Part shown: in pieces, positions 33,667 through 50,474 of the stretch
Position numbering within the stretch: position 1 is the first letter of the stretch
Layout: each line of letters opens with the position of its first letter
From: Oenanthe sinensis
Lineage: Eukaryota > Streptophyta > Magnoliopsida > Apiales > Apiaceae
DNA length: 64,000 nt
Reading direction: 5' to 3'
NCBI GenBank assembly: GCA_028671895.1
Contig: CM053802.1
Location: forward strand, 926,631 to 990,630
Position numbers and translations under genes: made by a program
Notes under the pieces: model-generated
The model's input: the letters and a program-made list of their open reading frames with translations, nothing else
What the model was told of the DNA's origin: nothing
Databases searched by the model: none

Positions 33667-35709
33667 TAAATTTCAAAAAAGTTAAATGTGCTGTTGATTA
33701 AGTTCAACTTTATTTTCTAATGGAAAACTAGTAAATGTATGTTAAAAAAACAAACATGTACAAGGCATAAGATTGAATAATATTATAAATAAATAAATAA
33801 TATATTTTTAAAAATATATTAATAGAATTTTAATATAAATAAAATAATGATACTTAAATAATAAATTATAATTTTAAATAAATTGAATAGTTTAAGTAGT
33901 AATGAAATTGAAAATTATACAACAGTATATGAATTATTTAACTTAGAATTTTCAAATAATAATGCCTTCATTTGAAGATCTACACTCACAATCTCCTGAA
34001 GAACAATATTATGCAGGTTTACAGTCAGCAGTGTACCCATCTGTTAATCAACTATTTACCTTCCTAATCACTCGTTTAACAAATTCGAAGATGATAATAA
34101 AGGAGTATGTTGTCACATACTCGAGTGGTTCTAAAAACGGTTAATTATCATCATCATTAAAGTATGTTATGATTAAGTAGACTTTTAATTAAGTGATGGA
34201 ATCTATTCTAAACATAAGAGAATCGATATCTGGGAGTAATAAGGTTACAAGGATATGGATAGATATCACACCGTCCCTTCCTTTAAACAACGTGGGAAAA
34301 TTAATCTAGTCATATTCATATACTTGGTGACTTCACTTTCAATGTCCCCATACAAGAATTTCTTACAACTACAGCTACCCACTTTGCTATTTTGAACTAA
34401 AAGCAAGTTCCCTACATTCTCCCCCACTAATACTATAAAATCTTCTTTTTATTCATTATTATTAGAAAAACAATTAGATAACTTAAACTGCCAACTTGTG
34501 AGTCCTAATTATATTTATCCTAGATTCGAATTTTACTCACTCCGAAATTTTTTTAGAATACATATCATTTATAAGGCTACAAGCTAAATTATTCAAAAAA
34601 AAAACTCAAATATTCGATTTCTTATTATAAAACTGAGTAAAATTCGAACTCTCACCTCTTGTTACCAAGGATGAGATATATTCACTAAACAATAATTTAT
34701 AATAATGTTAGGAATTATATTGGTTTTTAGGAGAATATCATCGTCATAAGCCCACCAGGCCTTGCCGACCTGCTCACTATATGCTCCCCCACCCCGGTTG
34801 AGCCTTACTAAAGGATATATGGAGCTTTCGAGATGAACATAATTCAGCTGCTTAGGGGGTCCTATTGTACAGTTCAAGCTAAATAATCTACAGTTTTAGA
34901 TTGTTTAACACACTCGCGAACTCGATAAAAACATTGAGAACCATACTAATGCAGAGCTCTTTGGTCATGCATTTATCTTCCGCTTCAACTTTTTGCACAT
35001 TCCTTATTAGTTATTACTTTCACAATGTCCCGAACGGAAGCTTTACCCGAAGACATTGGCATACATTATATAGTTCCTGCCATCTATGTTTTTTTTGAAC
35101 TACTTAAAATTTCAAAACTTTTTCTCCAACTAATTAGATTAATCTAAAACGCCATATTCATCACTTATGCATGCTTGGTTATGTTCTCATTACGAAAGAA
35201 GACAAACAATTTAAACATACAAATCATTATCCTTCTGGAGTCTCGCATTTCAGAGTAATAGAACACTTCTAGAAATTCTTCTTAACTTTTTAAATGGACC
35301 AGAGCATTGCAATGTGTATGGAAACTTGAAGGGACTAGTACACTCACAGAAAAACAACTATACCATTGTTCTTGATTTAATTTTTGTTTTGGTTTAGCAG
35401 AAAATTACGTGCAACCTGCTATTCAAGAAACTGCATGTTCAATCAAATATCAGTTTGGTTTACATTTTTTCTCAACTTTACTAGCCCCCTTCACCCCCAG
35501 ATAATTTACATTGTACAGGATTCCCACGAGATTGAAGGGGTGAGGTTAGGTAAAAGATAATCTTAACAAACAAAGTCAGAGAAAAGGTGAAGCCCACATT
35601 TTGGCTGAAAAAACTATTGAATTTACCAATAATTTTTTTTTAAAAAAACCTGAAGTTTCTTTTAACCCTGACCTTCCTCAGTAACTTTCAATCTAGAGTT
35701 GTAATACAA
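33667..35709. other. intergenic spacer with a coding-like island
   Basis: Mostly A/T-rich. On the minus strand at about 34877-34735 an open frame reads with good protein character (segments LNYVHLESSIYPLVRLNRGG and AYSEQVGKAWWAYDDD) after a possible acceptor (GTACAATAG). I do not recognise it and no partner exons are evident, so it is probably a relic. The final 200 bases should include the 3' UTR of the PAF1/ELF7 gene. Confidence 0.45.
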
Positions 35710-38700
35710 TCAAATATCATTCAAGTCATCCTCAGCACCACTAGAATAGTCTCTTTCATGGTGAATAACATTGCGTTGTCGAGAAGTGCTTCCATTAAAT
35801 ATTCTTTGACGTTTGGATGTTGAAGCACTCACCCTGGCGCCTGAGTAACTCTGTAAGCAACCAAAAACATTAGAACTTCATTGAAGAATAAGTATAAATC
35901 CAAAACCCATGAAATCCAGTCAGCTTATTTTACCTTAGATTCAATCAATTCTTCATCAGAAACTTTGGATCTCCGTCTTACAGTAACCGCAGAGGGTGCT
36001 GGAAAATGTTCAATCTCATCTATTGATTTCCCTTCTCTTGCCCTTTTCTTCCTCAAGACAAGTTTAGTAGGAAGAGGCTGTGTATAATGATACAAATCAG
36101 TAAATTTACTAGTAAAAGATGATCTTCATTAAATAGGATTATGAAGTTATAGCAGCAAATACCACGTAACGGGCTGCTGATTCACCGAATGAGACGAGGT
36201 ATGTTGTCGGGTCTGTTGCATCTTCACCACGTACCTGTCCATGCAAAGGATATTACTAAAGAGAGATTTCAGTGAAATCAGATTGTGTTGATTGATAACA
36301 ATAATGCCCATACATCATAGTGATATTCGCGGACCCATGAGAATGATATATCTTCATTTTCGTCATACATGTCTTTAGAGAGCTGCAAGAGTACAGGAAA
36401 AATTAGATTATAATTTGTTACTAATAGCCAGTTCTGATTATTAACTAATATTGGTGGATCTACCTCATCAAGAGAAGGAGCCATGTAGCCCAGAAATTTA
36501 TCTTGCTCGGCATTGTCTGAAGCTGTCACCATAAAACTTTTCATAATGGCCTGTAACGGAGAGAGAACAGAAGAATAAATATAACAGCTATAGGAAACAT
36601 CAGTTTGTTTTTGTAGCCTTCATGAGAACCTGCAAGCATAGAAGATATCCCAACTCCTAGAGACCATGCTCAAGATCACACAAGCAAAAAAATAAAAATA
36701 AATAAAATGCAATGTCTGCAGGCTGGCTAGGCAGGAAGGTAGGAAAGTTGTTCCGATATTTTAAAAAGAAGAGAATATTCCAACAACATTTACTAAACTA
36801 GATTTTGCGGCTAAGGGCAAACTCTTCTGAATTCTGAACTAACACTTCTCACATAATATACCAAGCAAGATGCTGCTGGAAGGAAATAGATCCGTGTTTA
36901 TATAAAGATAAGTGGGAATTGTAAACAAAAATTTATATGATGGGCACAGGCAACATGTTCTCCAAATTATAAAACTTTATTTTGTAATATATAATACGTA
37001 AAAACTGATCGTGACTAAATTTTTTCCTAGCAGTTTAAGCTTGCATAACGGAATGCACACTATATGCATTACCACCTTTTCAACATTTACAATTTACCTG
37101 AGATTCGTGGGCATCACGAACTGATTTCTCTAACTTCTGGTAGATTTCTGAATCACCAGTTGGAGCACTATCAAAGTTTATAATAACAAACCGGTCATCA
37201 TACCTGGATCACAAACAAAATATGTACCAATTAGCATGCACAAAGAAAAGTCTGCATATTAGTTTCTAGAATTAATAATTTTTAGAATATTAACTCTCTG
37301 AAATATGTTCATCAGTAATAATTTATGAGTTCTGAAGAAATTCTCCTCAGCTGTCTCTTTCTATATACATATATACATTTACCAGCAAATAAACCATGTG
37401 ATAGTGTCTGACAACTATCTATACGTTATTTATAACAGAATTTGATCTGGTATACATTTACAGTTGATAAATCACAACACCGAGGAATACTTGGTCAGTT
37501 GGTCTGGTTTATAGTAATTAGTAAAATGCCAAGTAATTAGAAAGAACTAGAGTGCAGCAGCATATAAGCCAAAGAACTAGTTTATACTTTGATGATAGTT
37601 ATAGGTGAATTAATATTCTTTTATTTTTATTTTTCAATGTAATTAATTCTTAAAATATTAATACCACTTCTCAATGTAATATTTGTTTACCAACTATTTT
37701 CTGCTTCTGCATTCAGTAGAAAAGAGCATATTAAATTATGTAAGGGCCTTTGTTTGGCATGCTGCTGTAAGTTTTCCCATAATAGTCAGAGGGCAATGAA
37801 TCACAGAATTAGTAAGATAATGTCTTCAACAAGGTTGCGAACAGATTCCAACAGAGTAAGTTCATACCTATCAAAATCAGGAAACAGCGGCAGAACTTCT
37901 AAAGGTTGTAAATTTCTATTGGTTGAATGCACAGGACGATTCTTGCATGCCTCAAATGAAGACTGAATCTCTTGGATTTTCCTCCCCCTAGAAAAAAGAC
38001 ATATAATTTTCATTTCCCAAACATCATGTACAGGGTACAGCAAACAAGAATGGTTATAACATACCTATTGTTAGAATTATCAAGAATGCCGCAGCCTCTT
38101 TGCTTGTCTCTCAGTTCTTTCGCTTGTTTTTCAGTAAGAGACTAATAGATAACATCATGGTTAGCTTATTGCACATTTTTATAAAATCAACAGCTTCTAT
38201 AATTTTCTCTCATATATACCTGTTTTGTGGAATCCATATTGAGAGAAGAGATATATTGCGTTTTCACCAGCCAAGAAACCCCTTGGTCAGTAGGGCGATC
38301 CTTTCTTTTAATGCCATCCTTTTTAATTGGGGTAACAGGATCATCATCACGCAACAATTCCTCATCTTCTGGATCAAGGAAAATGTTTTCACCCTTTGGA
38401 GGACTGTCAAGTTATGAAGGGAATGTTTCTCATAAATAACAAATTCTAGCATATTAGGTTACTAAAAGAATAAACTTTGAAGGAGCTTACTTATATACGC
38501 TGAGATCAAGCAGATCAAGAGGAATCCCGAGGTCTGGCTCAACATATAATTGAGGCTTGTGCAGTTTTTCCAAGGATGTGATTCTATATTTTGATAACCT
38601 GCAAAATAAACCATGCAAATCACAAAAATAATAATTGAATGAACATCTTAACAACAATAATAATACAAAGGACACTATGGAACAAGTTAAAGAAGAGTGA

Positions 38701-40791
38701 TCAAAATTTCAAAAAAAAATTATGAAAAAATTTCTTCAAATTGTCCTCATAAAGCAAATTTTCTTCTGACATGAGAAGTGATGTTTTCTGTGAAAAAATC
38801 CACTATGTGGAAAAGTTTTAACTCCTTACATCCTTTGCATTCTGGGGTCTGGACCAAGCAAACACATAAACCAAAAGGGTTAATTATCAACAAACCGAAT
38901 TGTTCCATTCTAATGTATCAAATGGATCACCAAAAAATTTCAGGTCTCATTTACACCACTCAGTTTAAATAAAGTTACATTCCATTGAATTTTGAAATTT
39001 TGAAACATGGAAAAAGGTGACTAGACTAATTTTTCTTTGACTAAGAATGCCAACTTCTCAACCCGCTTATATATATGTGCATTACATTGGGTTTTCAGGA
39101 TTCTACATCCCCATTATCCTTTTTAATCGAATTTAATGTTTATTTTTGCAAATTTCTCTAATTCAACCTTTTAGTTTTTATTATTTCATCATCACGATTC
39201 CATGTGGACAAGTTCACGCCAAATTCTAGTCAAGTCCATGTAATTAAATTTAATGAAAAATGTTTATTTTAACGCTAACTTCTCAAAAATAAAACGGAGT
39301 GTAACTTGTTTTGTGTCGAGTAATTTAAATGGACCAAAAAAATTTGGGTGATCCACTTGATATAATGGAATGAAAAAAGTGAGTCAGTTGATAATTAACC
39401 CTAAACAAAAATACATATTTCACATTTGTACCATTGAATGGACAGAAACTATTCAAGATATAATATACTGGTAACTTGAACTAAATTTCAATAAAAACAC
39501 AAATTATCAAAACTGTACAACGGAGAATCACCAATACTGCTATGATGAATAGCCCATATCTCACTGAGATTGGGGTCACAAATACTTTGCAATATAGATA
39601 TTGTTAATTTTTCATATATCATGTGTGTAACAATATTGACTAATATCTTAAAGGATCGTTCTAGGTGACAGAATTTTAGAACACAAACAGTAGATGTATT
39701 GCATTTGTTATTATCAAGATGAGCGGCTGAATTTACTGAAAGAATCATCAAAGAGTGAATACATACCGATCTTTATCTCTTTTCAATGACATCAGCTTTC
39801 GCTGTTCCGTTGGATCTGGTAGTTCATTCCGAAATCTTCCAACAAAAACAAACAGAATCAATAAGTTGCAACACATATTAACTTCATCTTAACAACACCT
39901 AATGTTGCCATGTCATACTCACTTCATCTTGCAGATAAATGTTGTTGGCTTCTTCAATCGATTTTCAATCCGGTCTGCACTCAGAAATGGCGTCGCCTTT
40001 CTGTCACCCATATGTGAGCCAGTGATTGATGCAGGCATTTTTGCTCCAGAGGATATCATTTGGGTCTTATGCAGCACTTTATTTTGAGAATCTTTTAACT
40101 GCTGCCTATGTTTATCTTCTTGTCTTTGCTTTTCATATTCCTTCTTCTTGCGCAATCTCCTCTCCTCCTCTGTCTCAACCCTACCTGAAGGCCCATTTGA
40201 TCTTCTTCCTGGTGCAACAGGAATAGATGGCTTATGTTGTTTGGAGGACAACCCTTGATCTAAAGCTCCGTCCTTTTTAGTTCCCCTACCACCTGCTTCA
40301 ACTTTGCTCTCCTTGCTTTGAGTAGGAGGCGGCGGCGGGGGTGATGATGGCGGAGGAGGAGGTGGAGGAGCATTTAAACTCGGAGGAGACGAAGGAGGAG
40401 GTGGTTGCAATGGCTGGTTACTGAATTGGGAGTACTGTGACGAAGGATAGTACATTGGCGGTTGGAGTGGTTTTGAATTTTGTGCTAATGGAGGTGGGGG
40501 AGGCGGGTAAGAAGACTCAGGCGGTGGCGGAGGCGGCGGATAGGGATATTGTTGTTGATGTTGAGGAGGAACAGCTAAAGGAACCTGACTTCTTGGTGGA
40601 GCCCCATAATGTGGCTGCTGAAAGCTAGTACTAGACTGATAAGTTTGTTGAAAAGACCCATCACCCCAATTCTGAGAATACTGAGTTGATCCTCCTCGTG
40701 ATTGAGGAGGCACAGGCGGGTTCTGATTTGGGGGAGGTGGAGCAACAAAAGTGGACTGAGGAGGCGGTGGGAATGGCCGGTACGACGCCAT
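35710..40791 (-). CDS. ELF7: PAF1 homologue (ELF7-like), Paf1 complex subunit
   Basis: Twelve exons: 40791-39923, 39835-39767, 38598-38491, 38403-38220, 38141-38065, 37987-37868, 37203-37098, 36550-36464, 36382-36314, 36234-36163, 36077-35934, 35850-35710; 681 residues. Paf1 is the core subunit of the nuclear Paf1 complex, which travels with RNA polymerase II and supports H2B ubiquitination and H3K4/K36 methylation; the Arabidopsis homologue ELF7 keeps FLC active and delays flowering. The N-terminus (about 1-165) is a proline-rich, Gln-containing tail with runs such as PPPPPPP. A charged helical segment follows (EEERRLRKKKEYEKQ). The Paf1 core begins at FICKMKFRNELPDP and continues through DLLDLSVYNPPKGENIFLD and SWLVKTQYIS to EYHYDVRGED and SFGESAARYVPL. 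The tail is basic then acidic (SSGAEDDLNDI). MASYRPF is the first ATG. Every junction is GT-AG and phases agree. Intron 2 holds a transposon. Confidence 0.95.
38877..39402. mobile_element. Mutator-like MITE in ELF7 intron 2
   Basis: The left arm GGGTTAATTATCAACAAACC, continuing through ATTCTAATGTATCAAATGGATCACC, is mirrored at 39348-39402 by GGTGATCCACTTGATATAAT and ending GATAATTAACCCT. The inverted repeats are about 55 bp. The flanks AAACCAAAA (38868-38876) and AAACAAAAA (39403-39411) match at 8 of 9 positions, so a 9-bp duplication is likely. 526 bp, non-coding, wholly inside intron 2 (38599-39766). Confidence 0.75.
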
Positions 40792-41515
40792 GACCCAAAT
40801 CTTGGCCTTACCACTTAATTCAACCAAACAAGGCAAACCTAAAACCTCAATACAATAACAAGAAAATACAAAACCCAATCTCAATCTCAATTCACTAGAA
40901 TTTTTAACTTAACTGAGAAACCCTAATAAACAGAATCTTGAACAATGGAACCCTGAAAAAAATGAATCAAACCCAACAAAGCTTCAATTCTCCACTAGAA
41001 TAATTATATAAAAATACCATCTTTCACTGAAATCAAGAATCAACATAGACCCAGATATCAATTTTTCAAAAGCCCATAAATCGAAGATAACTATTCAACA
41101 CACAAGAAAAAAGACAAAGATTCATGACTGATACAATCTTTACCTCTGGGATGTACATGTGTGTGTTTTCAGTGTGTGTAGAAGACGCAGAAGACAAAAA
41201 GTTTGTACCTTTATAGCAAGTCCGGTGAGAGGATATATGTAGCTTCCGGTTGTTCGAGCTATAAACCGTCCACCCCAATTCAAATATGCATACAGTATAT
41301 GTATGTATTTTTTTATTATTGGTTTTTCCTATAGAGGATTCATGTCTAAATAGGATATATATGTAATATAATAAAATTTATTCTTTTATATGTTTTATTT
41401 ATTTATATTTTTCAACTTCTAATGTTGTCAGTCCGAAATTCACTTATTTTTTATTTTTATTAAAATTTTATAGTTGTATTCTTTATAATTAATAAAAAAT
41501 ATTAATTAGAAAATA
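40792..41515 (-). promoter_or_regulatory. ELF7 leader and promoter region
   Basis: A donor on the minus strand (CCCAGAG/GTAAAG at 41143) suggests a non-coding leader exon of about 41144-41240 and an intron in the 5' UTR; the acceptor was not fixed. The open frame continues upstream of the chosen ATG to 40890 but contains no ATG there, so the longer reading is not a start. Confidence 0.4.
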
Positions 41516-41776
41516 TTCTTTCCGTTCCCTTTTAGTTGTATACTTTATTTTCAGTGTGGTCAAATTAACTCATATTTGACTGTAATTTAAATATAATATA
41601 TAATTTTAAAAATAAATAAATTTTATGTTATTAAAAAATGTATATAATCTACTTTAAAATGTATTTTTTAATTTTCTAAAATTATAAAAGAATAATTTTT
41701 TATTGTTAGCTAAAAAGTAGTCAATTTGATCACGAAAAGTAAAAAAAATTATAATAAGCGACAGAGGAAAAGGAAG
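41516..41776. mobile_element. Stowaway-like MITE, degenerate
   Basis: The left end TTCTTTCCGTTCCCTTTTAG and the right end CAGAGGAAAAGGAAG are imperfect inverses with TA at both edges (41514-41515 and 41777-41778). The interior has the TGGTCAAATT/AATTTGATCA pairing often seen in this class. Eroded termini make the edges approximate. Confidence 0.55.
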
Positions 41777-41882
41777 TATAATGAGAATTCTTTTACTTTT
41801 CCCCCTAATATTGAAATATTTGAGGGTATAAAATAAGAATATACTTACGTTGTGTGTATTTTGGGTGATCCAAAATAATCTA

Positions 41883-42394
41883 TCTATACTATATTATTAA
41901 AGACGAAAGATTAAAAGTTTTGGTCGGTATGGTACTAGGTGAACCATAGAAAAGATCTTGACCGTCCAATTTTAAGTGAACCATAGAAATAATCTTAACC
42001 GTTGAATTTTAATAAAATATAATTTTAAAATAATATAATCATACATACAATTCTAACACCAATAATTCTCCTTTTATGCAAACAACTCATAAACAATATA
42101 ATTCTAAAGAATATAAACATTACTACTAAAATACAATCTCATATTAATATTCTAATTAAGATATCTCACATTAATCTCCTAAGTAAAATACATCTCTATA
42201 CAAAACAAACAAATATTATCCTATTAAAATATAAATACAAATAAATTATATAAAAACATATACATATAATATTAAATAAAATTTAAATTATTATTATACA
42301 AATACAAATAAATTCAAATCATTAAAAAATATTAAAATAAAAATATTAAAAAATTAAAAAAATTCATCCGTGCATCGCACGGGATATAAGCTAG
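41883..42394 (+). mobile_element. non-autonomous Helitron
   Basis: The 5' end TCTATACTATATTATTAAAG starts with TC directly after an A. The 3' end is a hairpin CCGTGC-ATC-GCACGG (42368-42382), then GATATAAG and CTAG (42391-42394), with T as the next base. Start TC, end CTAG, a GC-rich hairpin about 10 bases before the end, insertion between A and T and no target duplication together define a Helitron. 512 bp, no Rep/helicase. The interior has a near-duplicate phrase (GTGAACCATAGAAA twice, about 41938-41987). Confidence 0.88.
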
Positions 42395-42442
42395 TAAAGA
42401 TAATATCGACAAATATTGTTTCCGCATTATATAGAATATAGT

Positions 42443-42662
42443 GGCCGTTTGAGGTTCCTTATACTTAAAATAAGTTAATTATTTTATTTTTATTTTTTAC
42501 ATATTTTTTTAAATATAAATAATTATTTTAGAATTTTAAAATCAAATATTATTTTTAAAATAAAAAATAAGTTACTTATTTTCAGAAAAAGTACATATAC
42601 ATACCTACTTTTTCCGGAAATAAGGGCTTATTTCCAGAAAATAAGTGCGGCTAAACACCCCC
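42443..42662. mobile_element. AT-rich MITE family member, copy B
   Basis: Starts GGCCGTTTGAGGTTCCTTAT and ends GCGGCTAAACACCCCC, with the same internal blocks as copies A (15306-15504) and C (49110-49331). ATAGT occurs on both flanks (42438-42442 and 42663-42667) and may be part of the target duplication. It lies only 48 bp from the Helitron end, making this a small insertion cluster. Confidence 0.75.
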
Positions 42663-43658
42663 ATAGTTTTTTCCTTTTCAGGATAGTAGGGAAAAGTAAT
42701 CTTATAAATAATCATAATTTTTTCCCAAAAGTATTAAAAATAATATCAACACATATCCAAGAAATTGTGCCATTCCATAGTTTCTATAAAATTGAAAGGG
42801 TAAGCGTCATAAGCGAATATTCTGCATTGTCTGGTACATTCTTCCTTGTATAACTTCTTTATTAAGGTTTATAATATAATTCCTGTGTATATAAGTTTTT
42901 TTTCTTTTTCGGTTTAATATGTATATAATAAATAACCACTACAAAAGTAACAAAAGAAAGAGTAATACAGACAGTTGCCAAAACAAGTTTCAGGCTTCCA
43001 GTTCTAGCCTTGAAGAATCAAAAGTATAGAATACAATATTACAAACATACAATCTTCTGTTCACAGTGAAACTTGGAAACAATAAACTTTCCATCACATT
43101 TCATTTCGCAAGACACCAACAGAAACTTGATTTTAACCAACTCCTTAAACTTGTATAAGGATCTCAGATCCAAATTATACACATTCTACTACTATACACA
43201 AATTCCCTGGCATTCATGCTCAGTCGCATGCACATACACATTTTCTCACAAAATTTTCCACGTTAACTAGGAAAAAAACAAATTACTAATCCTTGAAAAT
43301 TATTAAAAGCTAAAGTTTTAAACTGTTGGTCCGGCGTAGGTACAACCACCTAGATTGTTTCTGACCTGAGTATAACTTACATAGCAACTTGAATGAAGGA
43401 TACAATGGAGAATATAATATGAAAAACAACATTAGAGTCTACAACTTCACACTCAAATTTCTACTGCAATCACCGATAACTTCGATAACTAGGACTGTAC
43501 ATACAGCTCTCTGCATACGCTACCAGATCACGTGGTTGTGGGAGACGTGTAGCCAAACCTATGAAGCAATGATAAGTCAGAAGAGCACATATTTTTCCTG
43601 AAATTCCAGGCTTTTTTTTTCTCAGGAAACAAACAAATTTATAATAAATATATTAATA
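42663..43658. other. 3' flank of NADP-malic enzyme gene
   Basis: No gene was seen. The plus-strand open frames (43073-43270, 43389-43601) have no domain and overlap the probable 3' UTR of the minus-strand malic enzyme. Confidence 0.55.
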
Positions 43659-47971
<4,313 letters not shown>

Positions 47972-48084
47972 GGTGAAGTGTGAGCTGAAAACACGACGGC
48001 GCCGGAGAATTAAACGTTAACGGCACCGAATCGCCGCCGTGAGAGATAGCGAGAGAGAGAAATGACGGCGAAGCCTCCTCAGCG

Positions 48085-48092
48085 TATTTATA
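48085..48092 (-). promoter_or_regulatory. TATA box of NADP-malic enzyme gene
   Basis: TATAAATA on the minus strand, about 115-120 bases upstream of the start codon, with the GC-rich leader (GGCGCCG and neighbours) between. The position suits a leader of roughly 85 nt. Confidence 0.65.
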
Positions 48093-48293
48093 CTATCTGG
48101 AGATGGCAGCTAATACAAAATTAGTGAAATTATTGTTATACCCTTAAGGGATGTAAGAAAAGTGGTTGATGGACGGCTGTGATTGAAAGTTGGGGTTTGG
48201 TTAAACGTGGGGGGTTTATTTGTTTAGGAGGTGTTTGGCGTGACTTACAGGGGGATGAAAGTTAGTTAGCGTTCCGCTCCTCCGAAAATATTA

Positions 48294-48986
48294 CACCCTC
48301 GGTTCCATTATTATTATTTTTAACTAGTTTCAATTTTGCACACGAAAAATTAATTTTAATCAAATTTGTACCAAAATACCCTTATACTGAATTTAATGCA
48401 CACCTACGATAACCAACACTCTAGTTAAACATGCAGGAATTTAAAAACATCTTTAACTACTTTTTTATATTTAAAAATTACGTTTTTAACTTTTTACAAA
48501 TTAATTTTAACCGAATCAAAAGTATTCTTTTTTAAATATTATCATAATAATATTATTAACAACAATTTCATTATAAAATATCAATAATGGAGGAATGTTG
48601 ATTTTTTTTAATTTGGAATTTTGATTTTTTTTTATAATTAGGAATGCTGATTTTTTTTAAAGCAGGAATGTTGATTTTATGAACCGGAAAAGGAGTAATT
48701 TTTTTATTTTCATAATCAAAAGGTGGAGGAAATATCTACTGTAATTTTTTTCTAAAACATGTGACTTTTCATTGGAAATCAATAAAAACTCATTTATAAT
48801 AGTATCGGTTAGTATATACCTATTGATTATGGTAGTTATTGAACAGAAAATTAGGTGAAATTAAATTTTCAATGTGTCATTAATCAAGAGTAACAGTGAA
48901 ATTAAAAATATAAAAATGAAAACTCAGCCAGTATTTTGGGAAAACTAAAAAGGGTAATTTAGCCAAAAAATATGGGACGGAGAGAG
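48294..48986. mobile_element. Stowaway-like element, long form
   Basis: The left edge ACACCCTCGGTTCCATTATT and the right edge AATATGGGACGGAGAGAG are imperfect inverses flanked by TA (48292-48293 and 48987-48988). At about 690 bp it is longer than usual for Stowaway, so it may contain a nested insertion or be a non-autonomous mariner derivative. The interior has repeated AGGAATGTTGATTTT phrases (48593-48680). Confidence 0.6.
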
Positions 48987-49109
48987 TATTAAAATTTGAT
49001 AAATTTTAAAATCATCGATTTTTTAATATTATATAAAATTTTGGTAATCATTAATTTTTTTTAATTAAATTTTTTTAAGCATAGCTAATATTGTACTAAA
49101 CTACATAGT

Positions 49110-49331
49110 GCCCGTTTGACTGGACTTATAAGCTGTAAATAAGTATTTATTTACAGAAAAAGTTAGTATGTATGTACTTTTTCTGAAAATAAGTAACTTA
49201 TTTTCAATTTTGAAAATCATATTTGGTTTTAAAATTCTAAAATAAATATTTATCTAAATTTTTTTTTTTAAAATATGTAAAAAAATTAAAATAAATTACT
49301 TATTTTAAATTTAAGTCCAGCCAAACGGGGC
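49110..49331. mobile_element. AT-rich MITE family member, copy C (inverted)
   Basis: GCCCGTTTGACTGGACTTAT at the left and GTCCAGCCAAACGGGGC at the right form a clear terminal inverted repeat, the best preserved of the three copies. The internal blocks (TACTTTTTCTGAAAATAAGT and AAATAAGTTACTTATTTT-like sequence) match copies A and B in reverse orientation. Non-coding. Confidence 0.78.
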
Positions 49332-50474
49332 GATACTCATGTAGAGGTTAAACGAATTAATTTGTTAGGTAGTAGCATGGCATGAAATCATTAAGTAGTT
49401 GTGTGCAAGTGGGGTTACAAATCGAGACCACTGTTGTTCCGTTTGGAAAACAATACAAATCGCCTTTTCTAAAGTTTTGAGTACCTAAACATAATTTCGA
49501 AATAGTGTTCCTTTTTTTAAGATTTTATAAAATGAAAATTTTAAAGCGTATTATAATACACGTATACAAATTTTTTTGTGCCCATGTCTTGATCGCTTTA
49601 TTTAAAATCGGCTACAGGAATTGATTTTTTTTTAAAAAAAAATCATAATGGATCACATAAAAAATCTTAAAAATTATATTATACATTAAATATATAGGTC
49701 AGGGTTTCATATAAATATATTTTAGAACTATATTATACATTATACATTATAATGCATGATATATATGATATTTTTTATAGTATATGATTTATTATTAACT
49801 ATTTTTTCGTGTAATTATTTTTCTAAACATATAATAAGAGTGAAATAGAAGTTATATTATGTGGAAAATAATTTTATTTCTGAAAAATTATGCAATTTAG
49901 AGAAAATAAATTATTAGTGTACTGCATATACAACCTAACTAATTGCCGCAACAAAACCAAATATATTGTGTCCATTAACACAACGGATAAATATAATGAT
50001 CAGACAAAATCGATGACATATGTTAGTCCTAAGTTCGGTTCTATTTTGAGTTTGGGTGTGATCCTAAAAAAGACAGATCACAAATACAAATCCGAAATAA
50101 TAACTGATATAGGCGGCCTACATGATGCAATATGCGTCTGGATTCTCCTTTATTATATACATAGATTTAATATGATAATAATAATAATAAAAAAAAGAGA
50201 AGATTATTACGAATTATAATTCTAATAGGAAAATGAAAATTTTGGCATGAGACAATCGAATTAACATCAAACGAGGAAGAGAAGAACAACATCTATAAAT
50301 ACTCAGAAAGATGACTTGCATCAAGTGTAGATGGCTGCAATAGACTAATTTGTTATAAATGATTCATGAAGAAAGTACCGGAGCAACTTCACATTAAGAT
50401 TTCTTACCGCCTGAGATAGGAAGATAAATAGTCAATCAATCTGCTCTTTTTCCTCAGGTATGATCGGAAATGCA
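49332..50474. other. intergenic spacer, no gene recognised
   Basis: A/T-rich spacer. A plus-strand open frame of 109 codons at 49890-50219 ends in an Ile/Lys run and has no domain; it is not accepted as a gene. Confidence 0.55.

Noticed and set aside
40792..40890. N-terminal extension of the ELF7 reading frame beyond MASYRPF
   Set aside because: The frame is open but contains no ATG upstream of 40791, and plant PAF1 proteins start with this sequence as far as I recall.
49890..50219. Plus-strand open frame of 109 codons
   Set aside because: Ends in an Ile-Ile-Lys-Lys tract from an ATA repeat; composition fits non-coding A/T-rich DNA.
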